A stretch of DNA of 35,477 bases from NCBI RefSeq assembly GCF_001544195.1, contig NZ_BCPY01000025.1, positions 1 to 35,477 on the forward strand. Direction: 5' to 3'. Within the stretch, counting starts at the first letter, position 1. Each line of letters starts with the position of its first letter. The stretch is from Tetragenococcus solitarius NBRC 100494. Lineage in GTDB: Bacteria > Bacillota > Bacilli > Lactobacillales > Enterococcaceae. Shown in pieces: positions 23,341 through 34,362 of this stretch. The translations under genes were made by a program, and so were the position numbers. The notes beneath the pieces are model-generated. The model worked only from the letters and a program-made list of their open reading frames with translations, was not told the DNA's origin and did not search any database.

Positions 23341-26300
23341 TTAATTGTTATTTTGTGTTTCATTTAATGCATCTTCTGCAGCCATTTGAGCTTCAATATC
23401 AGAAATACTATAAACATTTTCGCTCGCCGTATTCACTTCTTTTGGTTCCATATTACGGTAACGAGGCATTCCTGTACCAGCTGGAATGGTTTTACCAATA
23501 ATAACATTTTCTTTTAACCCAAGAAGCGGATCCCGCTTACCGCGGATCGCTGCGTCTGTTAGTACACGAGTGGTTTCTTGGAAGGAAGCAGCAGATAAGA
23601 AACTGTTTGTTTCCAAAGAAGCTTTCGTAATACCCAGTAATACCGGGCGAGAAGTGGCAGGAATACCGCCTGAAACTAAAACATCATAATTTTGATCCTT
23701 AAAGTCTGCAATATCCATCATTGTTCCAGGTAAAATATCTGTATCTCCTGGATCCATAACACGAACTTTACGTAACATTTGACGGACCATTACTTCGACG
23801 TGCTTATCGCCGATTTCTACCCCTTGCATACGGTAAACGCGCTGAACTTCACGCAATAAGTAGTTTTCGACAGAAATCACATCTCGCACTTGTAATAAGT
23901 GTTTTGGATCAATTGATCCTTCCGTTAGTGGAGCACCACGGTGAATATAGTCTCCTTCTGAAACTTTCATACGTGCAGTATATGGTACTGTATACGTCCG
24001 AGTGTCTGTTTCCCCGGTAACTGTCACTTCTTTGGTACGAGTAGCTGCATCTTCAGCCACTTCAGTGACTTCACCAGTTACTTCAGTAATGATCGCTTCC
24101 CCTTTAGGATTACGTGCTTCAAAGATTTCTTGTACACGAGGTAACCCTTGAGTGATATCATCGCCAGCAACACCGCCAGTATGGAAAGTACGCATCGTTA
24201 ATTGAGTACCAGGTTCACCAATAGATTGTGCAGCCACTGTTCCAACAGCTTCGCCAACTTCGACTTCCGTTCCAGTAGCTAAGTTACGTCCATAGCAATG
24301 ACGACAAACCCCATGTTTCGTATCACAAACAAATGCTGAACGAATTGAAACTTTTTCAATTCCTGCGTTTACAATTTGTTTAGCCTCAACTTCGGTTAAT
24401 AAGTGGTCAGCTTCAACTATTTTTTCACCCGTTTCTGGATGATAAACAGCTTTGCTCGTATAACGCCCGACAAGTCGTTCTTCCAGCGTTTCGATAATCT
24501 CATTGCCTTCTTTGATCGCTTCGATTTCAAGTCCACGGTCTGTTCCACAGTCATCTTCACGAATAATCACGTCTTGTGCTACATCGACTAAACGACGTGT
24601 CAAATAACCCGAGTCTGCCGTCTTCAATGCCGTATCGGTCATTCCTTTACGTGCTCCGTGAGTAGAAATAAACATCTCTAAGACGGTTAAACCTTCACGG
24701 AAGTTGGAAATAATCGGCAATTCCATAATTTGACCACTTGGCGCAGCCATCAAACCACGCATCCCAGCAAGTTGGGTAAAGTTAGAAATATTCCCGCGGG
24801 CACCAGAGTCAGACATCATATAAATCGGATTTTGGGTACCAAGAGATTTCATCAATTTCAATTGAATTTGATCCTTCGCTTCATTCCAAATATCAATAAC
24901 CCGTTCATAACGTTCGTCATCAGTGATCAAACCACGACGAAATTGTTTACTAATGGTTGCCACTTGTTTATGCGCATTAGAGATAATATCTTCTTTATCT
25001 TGTAAAACAGTAATATCTGCAATACCGACAGTAATTCCAGCATAAGTGGAATGTTTATATCCTAAATCTTTCATTCGGTCCAACATACGTGAAGTTTCGG
25101 TTACTTTAAATCGTTTAAAGACTTCAGCAATAATATCTTCCAAATTATCTTTTTTAAATGGTCCAATCAATTCTTGTTCTTTAATATAAGCAGGAATATC
25201 GGTACCCGCTTCGACAAAATACTTATCTGGCGTTTGAACAGTTAAATTAAAATCAGTTGGTTCATTTAAATAAGGAAACTCTGGCGGCATAATCGAATTA
25301 AAGATGATTTTACCTACAGTCGTTACCATCAAACGATCCTTTTGGAAATCAGTCAACGGTTTATCGCCCAAATGTTTTGGATCAACAGCAACTCTAGAAT
25401 GCAAGTGAACGTAACCGTTCTTCCAAGCTGTGACTGCTTCATCCATATCACGGAAAATCATACCTTCGCCTTCGCGGCCAGCTTCTTCAAGCGTTATATA
25501 ATAATTACCTAAAACCATGTCTTGTGACGGTGTAACGACAGGTTTACCATCTTTTGGATTTAAAATATGCTGAGCAGCTAACATCATTACACGAGCTTCG
25601 GCTTGTGCTTCTTCACTTAGTGGAACGTGAACAGCCATTTGGTCTCCATCAAAGTCAGCATTGTAAGCTTCACAAGCCAAAGGATGCAAACGAATCGCGC
25701 GTCCTTCTACCAAAACTGGTTCAAAAGCTTGGATACCTAGACGGTGAAGCGTAGGTGCACGGTTCAATAGAACTGGGTGTTCTTTAATAACATCTTCTAG
25801 TACATCCCACACATCATCTTCTTGCCTTTCAATCTTGCGTTTAGCATTTTTTACGTTGGAAGCTAATTCGCGTTTAACCAGTTCTCTCATTACAAAAGGT
25901 TTGAATAACTCGATTGCCATTTCTTTTGGCAAGCCGCACTGATACATTTTTAAAAATGGACCCACACAGATAACCGAACGTCCAGAATAGTCCGCCCGTT
26001 TTCCTAGCAAGTTTTGACGGAAACGTCCTTGCTTTCCTTTTAGCATATGAGAAAGAGACTTCAATGGACGGTTTCCTGGTCCTGCAACAGGACGGCCCCG
26101 ACGACCATTATCAATCAAAGCATCAACAGCTTCTTGCAGCATACGTTTTTCATTCTGCACAATAATATTAGGCGCGTTTAAATCTAACAAACGTTTCAAT
26201 CGATTGTTACGGTTAATAACGCGACGATACAAGTCGTTTAAGTCAGAAGTAGCAAAACGCCCACCTTCTAATTGCACCATAGGACGTAAGTCTGGTGGAA

Positions 26301-27000
26301 CAATTGGAATAACATCCATAACCATCCAGCTAGGTTCATTTCCAGAAGTACGGAAAGCCTCTAAAATATCCAGACGACGAATAGCTCTTGTCCGTTTTTG
26401 TCCTGAAGCAGTTTTTAAAGTTTCTTTTAATTCTTCTGCTTCACTGTCTAAATCTACGCTATCTAATAGTTGCCTAATCGCATCAGCTCCCATTGCAGCG
26501 TTAAATTCTTGACCATATTGTTCACGTTTTTCACGATATTCTCGTTCAGTTAATAATTGTTTCTTTTCTAAACTAGTATTACCTGGATCAATAACAGCAT
26601 AAGAAGCAAAATAAATGATCTCTTCTAACGCGCGTGGACTCATATCCAAAACTAACCCCATACGAGATGGTATGCCTTTAAAATACCAAATATGAGAAAC
26701 AGGAGCAGCAAGTTCAATATGTCCCATGCGTTCCCTACGGACTTTTGAGCGGGTTACTTCTACCCCACAACGGTCACAAACGATTCCCTTATAACGAATT
26801 CGTTTGTATTTTCCACAAGCACATTCCCAATCCTTAGTGGGACCGAAAATTCGTTCGTCAAATAAACCCTCACGTTCAGGTTTTAATGTACGGTAATTAA
26901 TGGTCTCAGGTTTTTTGACTTCGCCATAAGACCAGCTTCTGATTTTTTCGGGAGAAGCCAAGCCTATTTGCATGTTTTCGAATTTATTTACATCGATCAA
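23341..27000 (-). CDS. rpoC: RNA polymerase beta-prime subunit
   Basis: RpoC, 1219 residues, is the catalytic beta-prime subunit of RNA polymerase. The N-terminal zinc ribbon cysteines C60, C62, C75 and C78 and the Mg-binding active-site [12 protein letters not shown] are intact. I chose the TTG at 27000 ([10 protein letters not shown]) because GGAGGG lies 9 bases upstream and other enterococcal RpoC proteins begin there; a TTG at 27021 would start before the RBS. It lies 128 bases downstream of rpoB with a hairpin between them. It ends with a strong terminator. The length is close to that of E. faecalis. Confidence 0.99.
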   Translation of the reverse strand: MIDVNKFENMQIGLASPEKIRSWSYGEVKKPETINYRTLKPEREGLFDERIFGPTKDWECACGKYKRIRYKGIVCDRCGVEVTRSKVRRERMGHIELAAPVSHIWYFKGIPSRMGLVLDMSPRALEEIIYFASYAVIDPGNTSLEKKQLLTEREYREKREQYGQEFNAAMGADAIRQLLDSVDLDSEAEELKETLKTASGQKRTRAIRRLDILEAFRTSGNEPSWMVMDVIPIVPPDLRPMVQLEGGRFATSDLNDLYRRVINRNNRLKRLLDLNAPNIIVQNEKRMLQEAVDALIDNGRRGRPVAGPGNRPLKSLSHMLKGKQGRFRQNLLGKRADYSGRSVICVGPFLKMYQCGLPKEMAIELFKPFVMRELVKRELASNVKNAKRKIERQEDDVWDVLEDVIKEHPVLLNRAPTLHRLGIQAFEPVLVEGRAIRLHPLACEAYNADFDGDQMAVHVPLSEEAQAEARVMMLAAQHILNPKDGKPVVTPSQDMVLGNYYITLEEAGREGEGMIFRDMDEAVTAWKNGYVHLHSRVAVDPKHLGDKPLTDFQKDRLMVTTVGKIIFNSIMPPEFPYLNEPTDFNLTVQTPDKYFVEAGTDIPAYIKEQELIGPFKKDNLEDIIAEVFKRFKVTETSRMLDRMKDLGYKHSTYAGITVGIADITVLQDKEDIISNAHKQVATISKQFRRGLITDDERYERVIDIWNEAKDQIQLKLMKSLGTQNPIYMMSDSGARGNISNFTQLAGMRGLMAAPSGQIMELPIISNFREGLTVLEMFISTHGARKGMTDTALKTADSGYLTRRLVDVAQDVIIREDDCGTDRGLEIEAIKEGNEIIETLEERLVGRYTSKAVYHPETGEKIVEADHLLTEVEAKQIVNAGIEKVSIRSAFVCDTKHGVCRHCYGRNLATGTEVEVGEAVGTVAAQSIGEPGTQLTMRTFHTGGVAGDDITQGLPRVQEIFEARNPKGEAIITEVTGEVTEVAEDAATRTKEVTVTGETDTRTYTVPYTARMKVSEGDYIHRGAPLTEGSIDPKHLLQVRDVISVENYLLREVQRVYRMQGVEIGDKHVEVMVRQMLRKVRVMDPGDTDILPGTMMDIADFKDQNYDVLVSGGIPATSRPVLLGITKASLETNSFLSAASFQETTRVLTDAAIRGKRDPLLGLKENVIIGKTIPAGTGMPRYRNMEPKEVNTASENVYSISDIEAQMAAEDALNETQNNN

Positions 27001-27056
27001 AAAGGGTTCCCTCCATTTCAATTCGCAACTTCAATCAGGAAAATATAAACATATTG

Positions 27057-27102
27057 AAAAAAGCAGTTAGCTATTTGTAATAACTTTTCTTTTACAAATA
27101 GC
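27057..27102 (-). terminator. Terminator-like hairpin between rpoB and rpoC
   Basis: In the rpoB-rpoC gap a perfect 11-bp stem (27070-27080 with 27092-27102) with an 11-base loop is followed on the minus strand by TAACTGC and six Ts (27062-27057). An outer pairing AAAAGC/GCTTTT can sequester those Ts, so the hairpin could act as a weak attenuator or an RNA processing site rather than a full terminator. rpoC has to be read through it. Confidence 0.6.
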
Positions 27103-27128
27103 AGCTTTTCTTCTAAAAGATGATTTGT

Positions 27129-30100
27129 TTAATCTACAGGAGTATCTGCTGGATTGTTTTCTTCATCAAATTGTTTCTTTTCTGGTTCTTTGTTGGCAGC
27201 ATCTGATTCTACTTTTTTAGCATTTTGTTTTTCAGCAAATTTTTCCAAAGCGTCGACGGTAATTAGATCATCATCTTCATCATCCATATCGCGCAGTTCA
27301 ACTTCATTATTTTCATCATCTAGAACACGCATATCTAATCCAAGTGATTGCAATTCTTTAACTAATACACGGAAGGACTCTGGAACGCCTGGTTTTGGAA
27401 TAGGTTCACCTTTAACAATCGACTCATAGGTTCTTACACGACCTACTACATCATCTGATTTGTAAGTTAAAATTTCTTGTAAAGTATAAGCAGCACCATA
27501 AGCTTCCAATGCCCAAACTTCCATTTCACCAAAACGTTGTCCACCAAATTGAGCTTTACCTCCAAGTGGTTGTTGCGTAACTAGAGAGTAAGGTCCTATT
27601 GAACGAGCGTGCAATTTATCATCGACCATATGCGCTAATTTAATCATATACATTACGCCTACAGAAACTCTGCCATCAAACGGTTCACCCGTACGTCCAT
27701 CGTATAAGACTGTCTTAGCATCTTTGGCTAATCCAGCTTCTTCTACAGTTTCCCATACATCATCATCGCTTGCACCGTCAAAGACTGGAGTAGCGACGTG
27801 AATACCTAGTTGTCTAGCAGCCATACCTAAATGTAATTCTAGCACTTGTCCAATATTCATCCGGGATGGAACCCCTAATGGGTTTAACATAATATCAATT
27901 GGCGTACCGTCCGGTAAAAAAGGCATGTCTTCTTCGGGCATAATTCGAGAGACAACCCCTTTGTTTCCGTGACGCCCTGCCATTTTGTCACCCTCGTGGA
28001 TTTTACGTTTTTGTACAATGTAAACACGGACAAGCATGTTCACTCCGGGAGATAATTCATCGCCTGCTTCACGAGTAAAGATTTTCACGTCGTGAATAAT
28101 ACCTCCACCACCATGAGGAACTCTAAGTGAAGTATCACGAACTTCACGAGCTTTTTCACCAAATATAGCATGCAATAAACGTTCTTCTGCAGATAATTCA
28201 GTTACTCCTTTTGGTGTCACTTTTCCAACTAAAAGATCTCCATCACGAACTTCAGCACCTACACGGACAATACCCATTTCGTCAAGATCTTTTAGCGCAT
28301 CTTCACCTACATTAGGAATTTCACGGGTAATTTCTTCTGGTCCTAATTTTGTATCGCGAGCTTCAGATTCATATTCCTCAATATGAACAGAAGTATAAAC
28401 GTCATCTTTAACTAAACGGCGGCTCATAATAACCGCATCTTCATAGTTATAACCTTCCCATGTCATAAAGGCTACAACAACGTTTTGACCTAAAGCCATT
28501 TCCCCATTTTCCATTGAAGGACCATCCGCTAGGATATCGCCCTTTTCAACCTTTTCACCTTGTTTAACTAGTGGACGTTGGTTATAACTTGTTCCAGAAT
28601 TAGAACGACGGAATTTTGTTATATGATAAATATCTAGCGCGCCATTGTCACGACGTACCCGAATTTCAGTTGCATCTACATATTCAGCAATCCCTGCTGC
28701 TTTACACAACAATGCAGCCCCTGAATCATGAGCCGAAGTATATTCCATTCCAGTACCTACCCAAGGTGCTTGTGGGTTAATTAATGGAACTGCTTGACGT
28801 TGCATGTTTGCACCCATCAAAGCACGGTTAGAGTCATCATTTTCTAAAAATGGAATACAAGCTGTCGCAACCGAAACCACTTGTTTAGGAGAAACGTCCA
28901 TATAATCAACTTTATCAATTGAAACTTCAAGGTTTTCACTGGTAGCACGCGCCATAACGACGTCTTCTGCAAATGTTCCATCTTCATTTAATGGACTGTT
29001 AGCTTGTGCAACGACATAATTGTCTTCAATATCTGCCGTTAGGTAATCGATTTGATCAGTTACACGACCGGTTGTGCGATCTACACGACGATAAGGCGTT
29101 TCGATAAAACCATATTTATTCACTTTAGCATAAGAAGCTAAGCTGTTAATTAAACCAATATTAGGTCCTTCTGGCGTTTCAATTGGACACATACGTCCAT
29201 AGTGAGAATAATGTACATCTCGCACTTCATAACCAGCACGATCACGTGTTAGTCCGCCAGGCCCTAAAGCAGAGAGACGACGTTTATGCGTTAATTCTCC
29301 TAATGGATTGGTTTGATCCATAAATTGTGATAACTGTGAAGACCCGAAAAATTCTTTAATACTTGCTACTACAGGACGAATATTAATCAACTGTTGCGGT
29401 GTCAACGTGTCCGTATCTTGAATCGACATACGTTCGCGAACCACACGTTCCATCCGTGCTAAACCAATGCGGAATTGATTTTGTAATAATTCGCCAACAG
29501 AGCGAATACGTCGATTTCCTAAATGGTCAATATCATCGGTAGTTCCGATACCTTCCATCAAGTTGAAGAAATAACTCATTGAAGCAATAATATCAGCTGG
29601 ACGTATTGTCCGAACGTTTGGTTCTGGAAGACCATTACCAATCACATTTACTTCACGATCGGGATCGTTAGGTGAGAATACCTTAAATACTTGAATAGTC
29701 ATTGGATCTGTTACGACACCGTCTTCTGATGGGTAATAAGTAGCACTATTCAACCCATTATCGATATATTCAGCTAAAGTCTCTTCCATTACTTGATTTG
29801 TAATTTCTGTTCCTTTTTCAAGGATAATTTCTCCAGTATCCGGATCTGCCAGCGTCTCAGCTAACGTTAAGTTTAATAAGCGAGTTTTTAAGTCTAGCTT
29901 TTTATTCATCTTATAGCGACCGACAGCTGCTAAATCATAACGACGAGGATCAAAGAAACGAGCATTTAAAAGACTTCTTGAACTGTCCGCTGTTTTAGGT
30001 TCGCCTGGACGCAAGCGTTCGTAGATATCTTTTAATCCTTCTTCTGTTCTTGAGTCAGTCGCAGTTTTATGCAAATCTTTTTCAATGGTATAACGCAAAG

Positions 30101-30746
30101 AATCATTGTCGCCAAAAATATCTAGAATCGTGTCGTCCGAACCAAAACCTAAAGCACGAACTAGCACTGTCATTGGTATCTTACGCGTACGGTCAATTCT
30201 TACATAAGAAATATTTTTAGCATCAGTTTCCATTTCCAACCATGCACCACGGTTAGGAATAACAGTTGAACCAAAACCTTCTCTACCATTTTTATCTATT
30301 TTACTACTAAAATACACACCTGGAGATCGAACTAATTGAGAAACAATCACTCGTTCTGCCCCATTAACAATAAAAGTACCTTGTTCAGTCATTAGCGGAA
30401 AATCGCCAAAGAAAACTTCTTGCGATTTAATCTCGCCAGTTTCGCGGTTTGTCAAACGTAATGTAACTTGTAACGGCGCAGAATAATTAGCATCATGTGA
30501 GCGTGCTTCTTCCACTGTGTATTTGGGCGTTTTTAATTCATAGTCCACAAATTCCAACGAAAGATTTCCATTAAAGTCGTCAATTGGCAAAATATCTTCA
30601 AACATTTCTCTTAACCCTTCATCTAAAAACCATTGGTAAGAGTCTGTCTGAATTTCAATCAAATTCGGTAATTCTAGTACTTCACTGATGCGTGCGAAAC
30701 TTCTACGTTCGCGATGATTTCCGTACTTTACTACGTGTCCAGCCAA
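27129..30746 (-). CDS. rpoB: RNA polymerase beta subunit
   Basis: RpoB, 1205 residues, is the beta subunit of RNA polymerase. The rifampicin region reads [27 protein letters not shown], with the susceptible-type residues (E. coli D516, H526 and S531 equivalents). I prefer the TTG at 30746 (MAGHVVKYG), because AAGGGGTGA lies about 8 bases upstream and enterococcal RpoB proteins begin there; a GTG at 30755 overlaps that RBS. The C terminus has an acidic tail (about 45 residues past the core). The leader of about 220 bases from the promoter at 30977-31005 holds no coding sequence. It is the first gene of the rpoB-rpoC unit. Confidence 0.99.
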   Translation of the reverse strand: MAGHVVKYGNHRERRSFARISEVLELPNLIEIQTDSYQWFLDEGLREMFEDILPIDDFNGNLSLEFVDYELKTPKYTVEEARSHDANYSAPLQVTLRLTNRETGEIKSQEVFFGDFPLMTEQGTFIVNGAERVIVSQLVRSPGVYFSSKIDKNGREGFGSTVIPNRGAWLEMETDAKNISYVRIDRTRKIPMTVLVRALGFGSDDTILDIFGDNDSLRYTIEKDLHKTATDSRTEEGLKDIYERLRPGEPKTADSSRSLLNARFFDPRRYDLAAVGRYKMNKKLDLKTRLLNLTLAETLADPDTGEIILEKGTEITNQVMEETLAEYIDNGLNSATYYPSEDGVVTDPMTIQVFKVFSPNDPDREVNVIGNGLPEPNVRTIRPADIIASMSYFFNLMEGIGTTDDIDHLGNRRIRSVGELLQNQFRIGLARMERVVRERMSIQDTDTLTPQQLINIRPVVASIKEFFGSSQLSQFMDQTNPLGELTHKRRLSALGPGGLTRDRAGYEVRDVHYSHYGRMCPIETPEGPNIGLINSLASYAKVNKYGFIETPYRRVDRTTGRVTDQIDYLTADIEDNYVVAQANSPLNEDGTFAEDVVMARATSENLEVSIDKVDYMDVSPKQVVSVATACIPFLENDDSNRALMGANMQRQAVPLINPQAPWVGTGMEYTSAHDSGAALLCKAAGIAEYVDATEIRVRRDNGALDIYHITKFRRSNSGTSYNQRPLVKQGEKVEKGDILADGPSMENGEMALGQNVVVAFMTWEGYNYEDAVIMSRRLVKDDVYTSVHIEEYESEARDTKLGPEEITREIPNVGEDALKDLDEMGIVRVGAEVRDGDLLVGKVTPKGVTELSAEERLLHAIFGEKAREVRDTSLRVPHGGGGIIHDVKIFTREAGDELSPGVNMLVRVYIVQKRKIHEGDKMAGRHGNKGVVSRIMPEEDMPFLPDGTPIDIMLNPLGVPSRMNIGQVLELHLGMAARQLGIHVATPVFDGASDDDVWETVEEAGLAKDAKTVLYDGRTGEPFDGRVSVGVMYMIKLAHMVDDKLHARSIGPYSLVTQQPLGGKAQFGGQRFGEMEVWALEAYGAAYTLQEILTYKSDDVVGRVRTYESIVKGEPIPKPGVPESFRVLVKELQSLGLDMRVLDDENNEVELRDMDDEDDDLITVDALEKFAEKQNAKKVESDAANKEPEKKQFDEENNPADTPVD

Positions 30747-30976
30747 GTTGTTCACCCCTTAAAAAGTCTTTCAAAAAAGCTACCCAAAATATTACAATTT
30801 GATTACAAATATTAAATATTAGTAACATCAAGCATTTTTTGCGGACTTTAGGCAAAAAAAAACCAAAAATAGAACAACATTTTCATGAGTTACTACTTTT
30901 GTTTCTTTATTCCCAAGCCGAAACGGACAATATTTCGCTTCTGCTTATTATTTTCAGATAGTTTTTGCATCTATTT

Positions 30977-31005
30977 ATTATACATAAAAAACATAGCTGC
31001 GTCAA
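30977..31005 (-). promoter_or_regulatory. rpoB promoter
   Basis: On the minus strand, -35 TTGACG (31005-31000) and a perfect -10 TATAAT (30982-30977) are separated by 17 bases. The 360-base gap between rpoB and birA holds this promoter, the divergent birA promoter and a long T-rich rpoB leader with a run of ten Ts (starting near 30863), but no gene. Confidence 0.82.
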
Positions 31006-31042
31006 GGCTTTTATTAAACTTTTTTAGCGTATAATTTCTTAT

Positions 31043-31071
31043 TTGTATATCAGTTTCCAACCGACTATACT
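31043..31071 (+). promoter_or_regulatory. birA promoter
   Basis: On the plus strand, -35 TTGTAT (31043-31048) and -10 TATACT (31066-31071) are separated by 17 bases. Transcription would start near 31078, so a TTG at 31074 cannot be the start codon and the ATG at 31107 is preferred. Confidence 0.7.
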
Positions 31072-31106
31072 TATTGGTAAAAGACTGCAAAGAGAGGGCT
31101 ACATTC

Positions 31107-32066
31107 ATGACGTCTACAAAACAAAAAATACTTTCTATCTTAAGGAAAAACAGAGAGGTTGTCTCTGGTGAAAAGTTAGCTGATACTTTAGGGGTTTCAC
31201 GCACAGCTATTTGGAAAGCTATACATGAATTGGAAAAAAAAGGATACCGTATTGAACATTTTCCTAATGGATACCGCTACTTAACTTCAGACGTTCTGGA
31301 AAAAGAGTTAATCAGCAGTAAAATGCTACCTGCTTCTTCTATCTTTATCAAGAAAGAAACTGGATCAACAATGGATGACGCCAAGGTTGCAGCGCTGAAC
31401 CAACAAATCTCTCCCGCCCTTTTTATCGCAGAAAAACAATTAGGCGGACATGGTCGGTTTGGTCGGCCCTTTTTCTCTCCCACCGGCCAAATCTACATGA
31501 GCCTTTTATTATCGCCTAATCAAACGTTTGAGGAATTACCACAATATACAATCTTAGCCGCCGTTGCATTAAGCTTAGCTATTGATCACTATACAGGAAA
31601 ACAAACACAAATTAAGTGGGTAAATGACATTTATTTAGAAGGCAAAAAGATCTGCGGCATTTTATCAGAAGCCACAAGCGGCTTTGAAACTGGACGAATT
31701 AACCATGTTATTTTAGGATGCGGAATTAACTTTTCAATTGAACCAGAAAGCTTTCCAGACCGCTTACAAGCAAAAGCTGGCTCAATCTTTCCCAAAGGGA
31801 ACCCTCCAATAACACGCAACCAATTGATACAACTAATTTGGCAGTATTTTTTTGAATTACTTGATGGTTTGCCTGATAAACAATATATAGAGGTCTACCG
31901 TAAAAAGTCCTTTGTTTTAGGTAAAACTGTTCAATTTAACCAGCAAGGGAATACTTATAGCGGAAAAGCAACCCAAATTACCGATACTGGTGAATTAGTA
32001 GTGCAAACTAATCAAGGAGTTAAAACTCTTTCTTCAGGTGAAATTAGCTTAAAAGCGATTTATTAA
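31107..32066 (+). CDS. birA: Biotin-protein ligase / biotin repressor BirA
   Basis: BirA, 319 residues, attaches biotin to the carboxyl carrier protein of acetyl-CoA carboxylase and other carboxylases. With its N-terminal helix-turn-helix (about 1-60) it can also repress biotin genes. The ligase domain shows GHGRFGRPFF (114-123), the biotin-adenylate-binding loop with histidine in place of the first arginine of GRGR, and KWVNDIYL with KICGIL (170-186). The ATG at 31107 follows AGAGAGGG and lies downstream of the promoter. The gene is monocistronic and has a terminator after its stop. Confidence 0.95.
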   Translation: MTSTKQKILSILRKNREVVSGEKLADTLGVSRTAIWKAIHELEKKGYRIEHFPNGYRYLTSDVLEKELISSKMLPASSIFIKKETGSTMDDAKVAALNQQISPALFIAEKQLGGHGRFGRPFFSPTGQIYMSLLLSPNQTFEELPQYTILAAVALSLAIDHYTGKQTQIKWVNDIYLEGKKICGILSEATSGFETGRINHVILGCGINFSIEPESFPDRLQAKAGSIFPKGNPPITRNQLIQLIWQYFFELLDGLPDKQYIEVYRKKSFVLGKTVQFNQQGNTYSGKATQITDTGELVVQTNQGVKTLSSGEISLKAIY

Positions 32067-32109
32067 AAAAACAAGTAGTAAAGCGCAACTGGTACACTTT
32101 ACTGCTTGT
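32065..32109. terminator. Bidirectional terminator between birA and the prenyltransferase gene
   Basis: An 11-bp stem (ACAAGTAGTAA at 32072-32082 with TTACTGCTTGT at 32099-32109, one G-U wobble) is followed on the minus strand by seven Ts (32071-32065). It lies directly after the stop codon of the convergent prenyltransferase gene and 5 bases after birA. Confidence 0.8.
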
Positions 32110-32110
32110 C

Positions 32111-33064
32111 TTATATTCGTTGCCAAATAATACAAAGTAATAAACCTAACGCATAACTGCTGTTGAATAAAACCATATTTTTAATCGCGTAACCAAAACT
32201 CCTTGCTTGCGGTAGACTTTTTTTGTGGTCCTTTAGATTCTGATAAATCTTAGGAAAAGTAACAAAAACCACAAGAATTGGCCAATTGTAAATACCAAAA
32301 AGCCAGCCAATTGTAATTGTCACATAGCAAGCATACATCAGTCCTTGGAATAACAATACTCCTGTCGAACTGCCGATATAATATACTAAAGTATAACGGT
32401 GATTTTCAATGTCTGTTTCTATATCGCGTAGATTATTGGCTAGCATAATATTAGCAATCGTACAAATTAAAGGAAGCGAAGCCCACATAAGAGCGAGCAT
32501 GCCCCATAGCTGGCCTGAAAGCAAAAATCTTCCCTTCGTAAAATCAAGCGTTAAATAAAAGACTTCTTGCTGCACAGTATTAAGATAAACCGTAATAGCA
32601 AAAATTCCTAAGCCCATCGTTACTCCGCTGAATATTTCACCCAAAGGCATACGTGATAAAGGAATTGGGCCAAATGTATAAAAAACACCAATAAAACAAA
32701 CTGCCCCGCCCATGACTAGCAACATCCAACCTGTTTGCATACTTAAAATCAACCCAATTAAAAATGTAGCAGCAAGCATGCTTAAAATTATCCATTGAAT
32801 TTTTTTCGGCGAAAGCTGTTCACGGCCAATCACATTTTCTTGATATTTATATGATTGAGACTGTGCTTTTTTAAAATCCATAAAATTATTAATAGCCGTT
32901 GTTGTCATATCAAAAATAATCATACCAATAAAAAACAACAAAGTATAACCTAAATGAAATTCATGAAAATAAGAAATAGAGAATAAAATCCCCATAATAA
33001 AAGGAAATACGCTGGCAACTTTGGTTTTAATTTCGACAACTTCCAAAAAAACTTTTAATGACAT
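32111..33064 (-). CDS. dmkA: UbiA-family prenyltransferase (DmkA/MenA-like)
   Basis: This is an integral-membrane prenyltransferase of 317 residues that joins a polyprenyl diphosphate to an aromatic acid such as 1,4-dihydroxy-2-naphthoate to make demethylmenaquinone. About eight or nine hydrophobic segments are visible. The two Asp-rich, Mg-binding motifs are NNFMDFKKAQ (first, with N in place of the first D) and LRDIETD (second). A strong GGAGGGG RBS precedes the ATG. Next to FmnB and PplA, this is the DmkA position in the EET locus of Listeria. A housekeeping MenA role is the alternative, since both are UbiA proteins; no other quinone gene is in the window. Confidence 0.85.
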   Translation of the reverse strand: MSLKVFLEVVEIKTKVASVFPFIMGILFSISYFHEFHLGYTLLFFIGMIIFDMTTTAINNFMDFKKAQSQSYKYQENVIGREQLSPKKIQWIILSMLAATFLIGLILSMQTGWMLLVMGGAVCFIGVFYTFGPIPLSRMPLGEIFSGVTMGLGIFAITVYLNTVQQEVFYLTLDFTKGRFLLSGQLWGMLALMWASLPLICTIANIMLANNLRDIETDIENHRYTLVYYIGSSTGVLLFQGLMYACYVTITIGWLFGIYNWPILVVFVTFPKIYQNLKDHKKSLPQARSFGYAIKNMVLFNSSYALGLLLCIIWQRI

Positions 33065-33094
33065 ATTCCCCTCCTTCCTAAATAATTCTATTTA

Positions 33095-34195
33095 TTATAA
33101 CTTACTTCTATCTCCTAATGTATATCCAGAATCTTCATCCAATTGGAAACTATCTTTAATGTCATCTGTCATATATACTTTGTCGTCTTTTGTCACAAAG
33201 ATCGCTGATGTCCCTTTAGGAGTATGATTTTCAATATACTCCAGTCCTTTTTTAACCCCTTTGTCAAAAATCACCGTCGTTAAGCCGTCACCATCAATGG
33301 ATTTATCTGTAATCGCCGTTGCACTAGCAATGTCATTATCATAGGGGTACCCCGTTTTTGAATCAAAAATGTGGTGATAAGTTTTTCCGTCTTCCTCCAA
33401 ATAACGTTCATAGATACCTGAAGTTACAATTGTTTTATCTGATTCTTTAATCGTGCCTAAAACCGAACCACGATCATCATTAGGATCTTGGATTCCTACA
33501 TTCCAGTCTTCGTTTTCTCCACGGTTGCTATGACCTACCACATAGATATTTCCACCTAAATCGACAATTGCCGATTTAACACCATTATCTTCTAGTACTT
33601 TAACTGCTTCGTCAGCAATGTATCCTTTAGCGATAGCTCCAAGATCGATAATCATATCTTCATCTTCTAAATAAACTGTTTGCTTATCATCGTTAAACTT
33701 CACTTTATTGTAATCAATATGTTTTAGTGCCTCGTCTATTTCATCTTGTGAAGGTTTACGAGCATCGTCAAAACCGATTCGCCAAAGTTGTGTAATTGCT
33801 CCAATTGTTAAATTAAATCCTCCATCAGATTCCTTGCTGTAGTCTTGGGCTTGTTTTAATAGATCATAAATATCCTTTGATACTTTAACTGGCTTTTTTC
33901 CCGCATTTTCGTTAATTTTGTCAATTTCTGAACCGGATTGATTAATTGTAATTTTATCTCCCAATTCTTTAATTCGATCAAAAGCTGGTTGCAATACATC
34001 TTCTTTGTCTTCATCAAAAACACGAATACGTATATAAGTACCTAGTAAAAATTCCTCTTGCATATAAGGTTCTTTTCTCATCCCTTGAGCATAAGAAGAT
34101 TCTGTTGTCTGCTCTGACTTGCTTCCATTACTACAAGCTACGCTAAAAACGAGTACGACAAGAAGTATAAGGAAAATTCCCGTTTTTCTTTTCAT
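33095..34195 (-). CDS. fmnB: FAD:protein FMN transferase (ApbE/FmnB), lipoprotein
   Basis: This is an ApbE-family enzyme of 366 residues that transfers FMN from FAD to a threonine of extracellular proteins. The start at 34195 has GGAGG at a good distance; a GTG 12 bases earlier overlaps it. The N terminus is a lipoprotein signal (basic start, hydrophobic core, then SVAC with C21 as the lipid anchor). Core ApbE motifs are present: DLGAIAKGY, GGNIYVVG and the HIFDSKTGYP region. It sits 168 bases downstream of the pplA stop codon and is followed 30 bases later by the prenyltransferase gene. Its substrate is very probably PplA. Confidence 0.93.
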   Translation of the reverse strand: MKRKTGIFLILLVVLVFSVACSNGSKSEQTTESSYAQGMRKEPYMQEEFLLGTYIRIRVFDEDKEDVLQPAFDRIKELGDKITINQSGSEIDKINENAGKKPVKVSKDIYDLLKQAQDYSKESDGGFNLTIGAITQLWRIGFDDARKPSQDEIDEALKHIDYNKVKFNDDKQTVYLEDEDMIIDLGAIAKGYIADEAVKVLEDNGVKSAIVDLGGNIYVVGHSNRGENEDWNVGIQDPNDDRGSVLGTIKESDKTIVTSGIYERYLEEDGKTYHHIFDSKTGYPYDNDIASATAITDKSIDGDGLTTVIFDKGVKKGLEYIENHTPKGTSAIFVTKDDKVYMTDDIKDSFQLDEDSGYTLGDRSKL

Positions 34196-34276
34196 AATAA
34201 CCTCCACTTTCTTTTCATTTTCTCATGATAGCCTGTTTTTTCCAGAATGAAAAGGTTTTTAGTGAATTTAGTTTCA

Positions 34277-34295
34277 AATAATTACTATCATTTTG
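34277..34295. promoter_or_regulatory. Possible Fur-like site between pplA and fmnB
   Basis: The 19 bases starting AATAATTACTATCATT match the classic Fur box (GATAATGATAATCATTATC) at 13 of 19 positions. The region is AT-rich, so a chance match is possible. It lies between the pplA terminator and the fmnB RBS, where a second promoter would be. Iron control of a flavin reduction pathway is plausible, but nothing more supports it. Confidence 0.25.
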
Positions 34296-34308
34296 CTTTA
34301 AACACAGC

Positions 34309-34340
34309 AAAAAAGAGCCGGAACCGGTACGTTCCAACTC
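34309..34340 (-). terminator. Terminator after pplA
   Basis: On the minus strand, GAGTTGGAAC (34340-34331) and GTTCCGGCTC (34324-34315) form a 10-bp stem with G-U pairs, followed by six Ts (34314-34309). It implies that much of the pplA transcript ends before fmnB. Confidence 0.8.
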
Positions 34341-34362
34341 CTTTTTAGCCTTTGCTTAATAA

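Noticed and set aside
23486-30000. Several plus-strand open frames of 60-102 codons opposite rpoB and rpoC
   Set aside because: They lie wholly inside strongly conserved genes, have no RBS and encode no recognisable sequence; they are antisense shadows.
27129-30746. Rifampicin resistance mutation in rpoB
   Set aside because: The rifampicin region has susceptible-type residues at the usual positions (D, H and S of the E. coli 516/526/531 equivalents).
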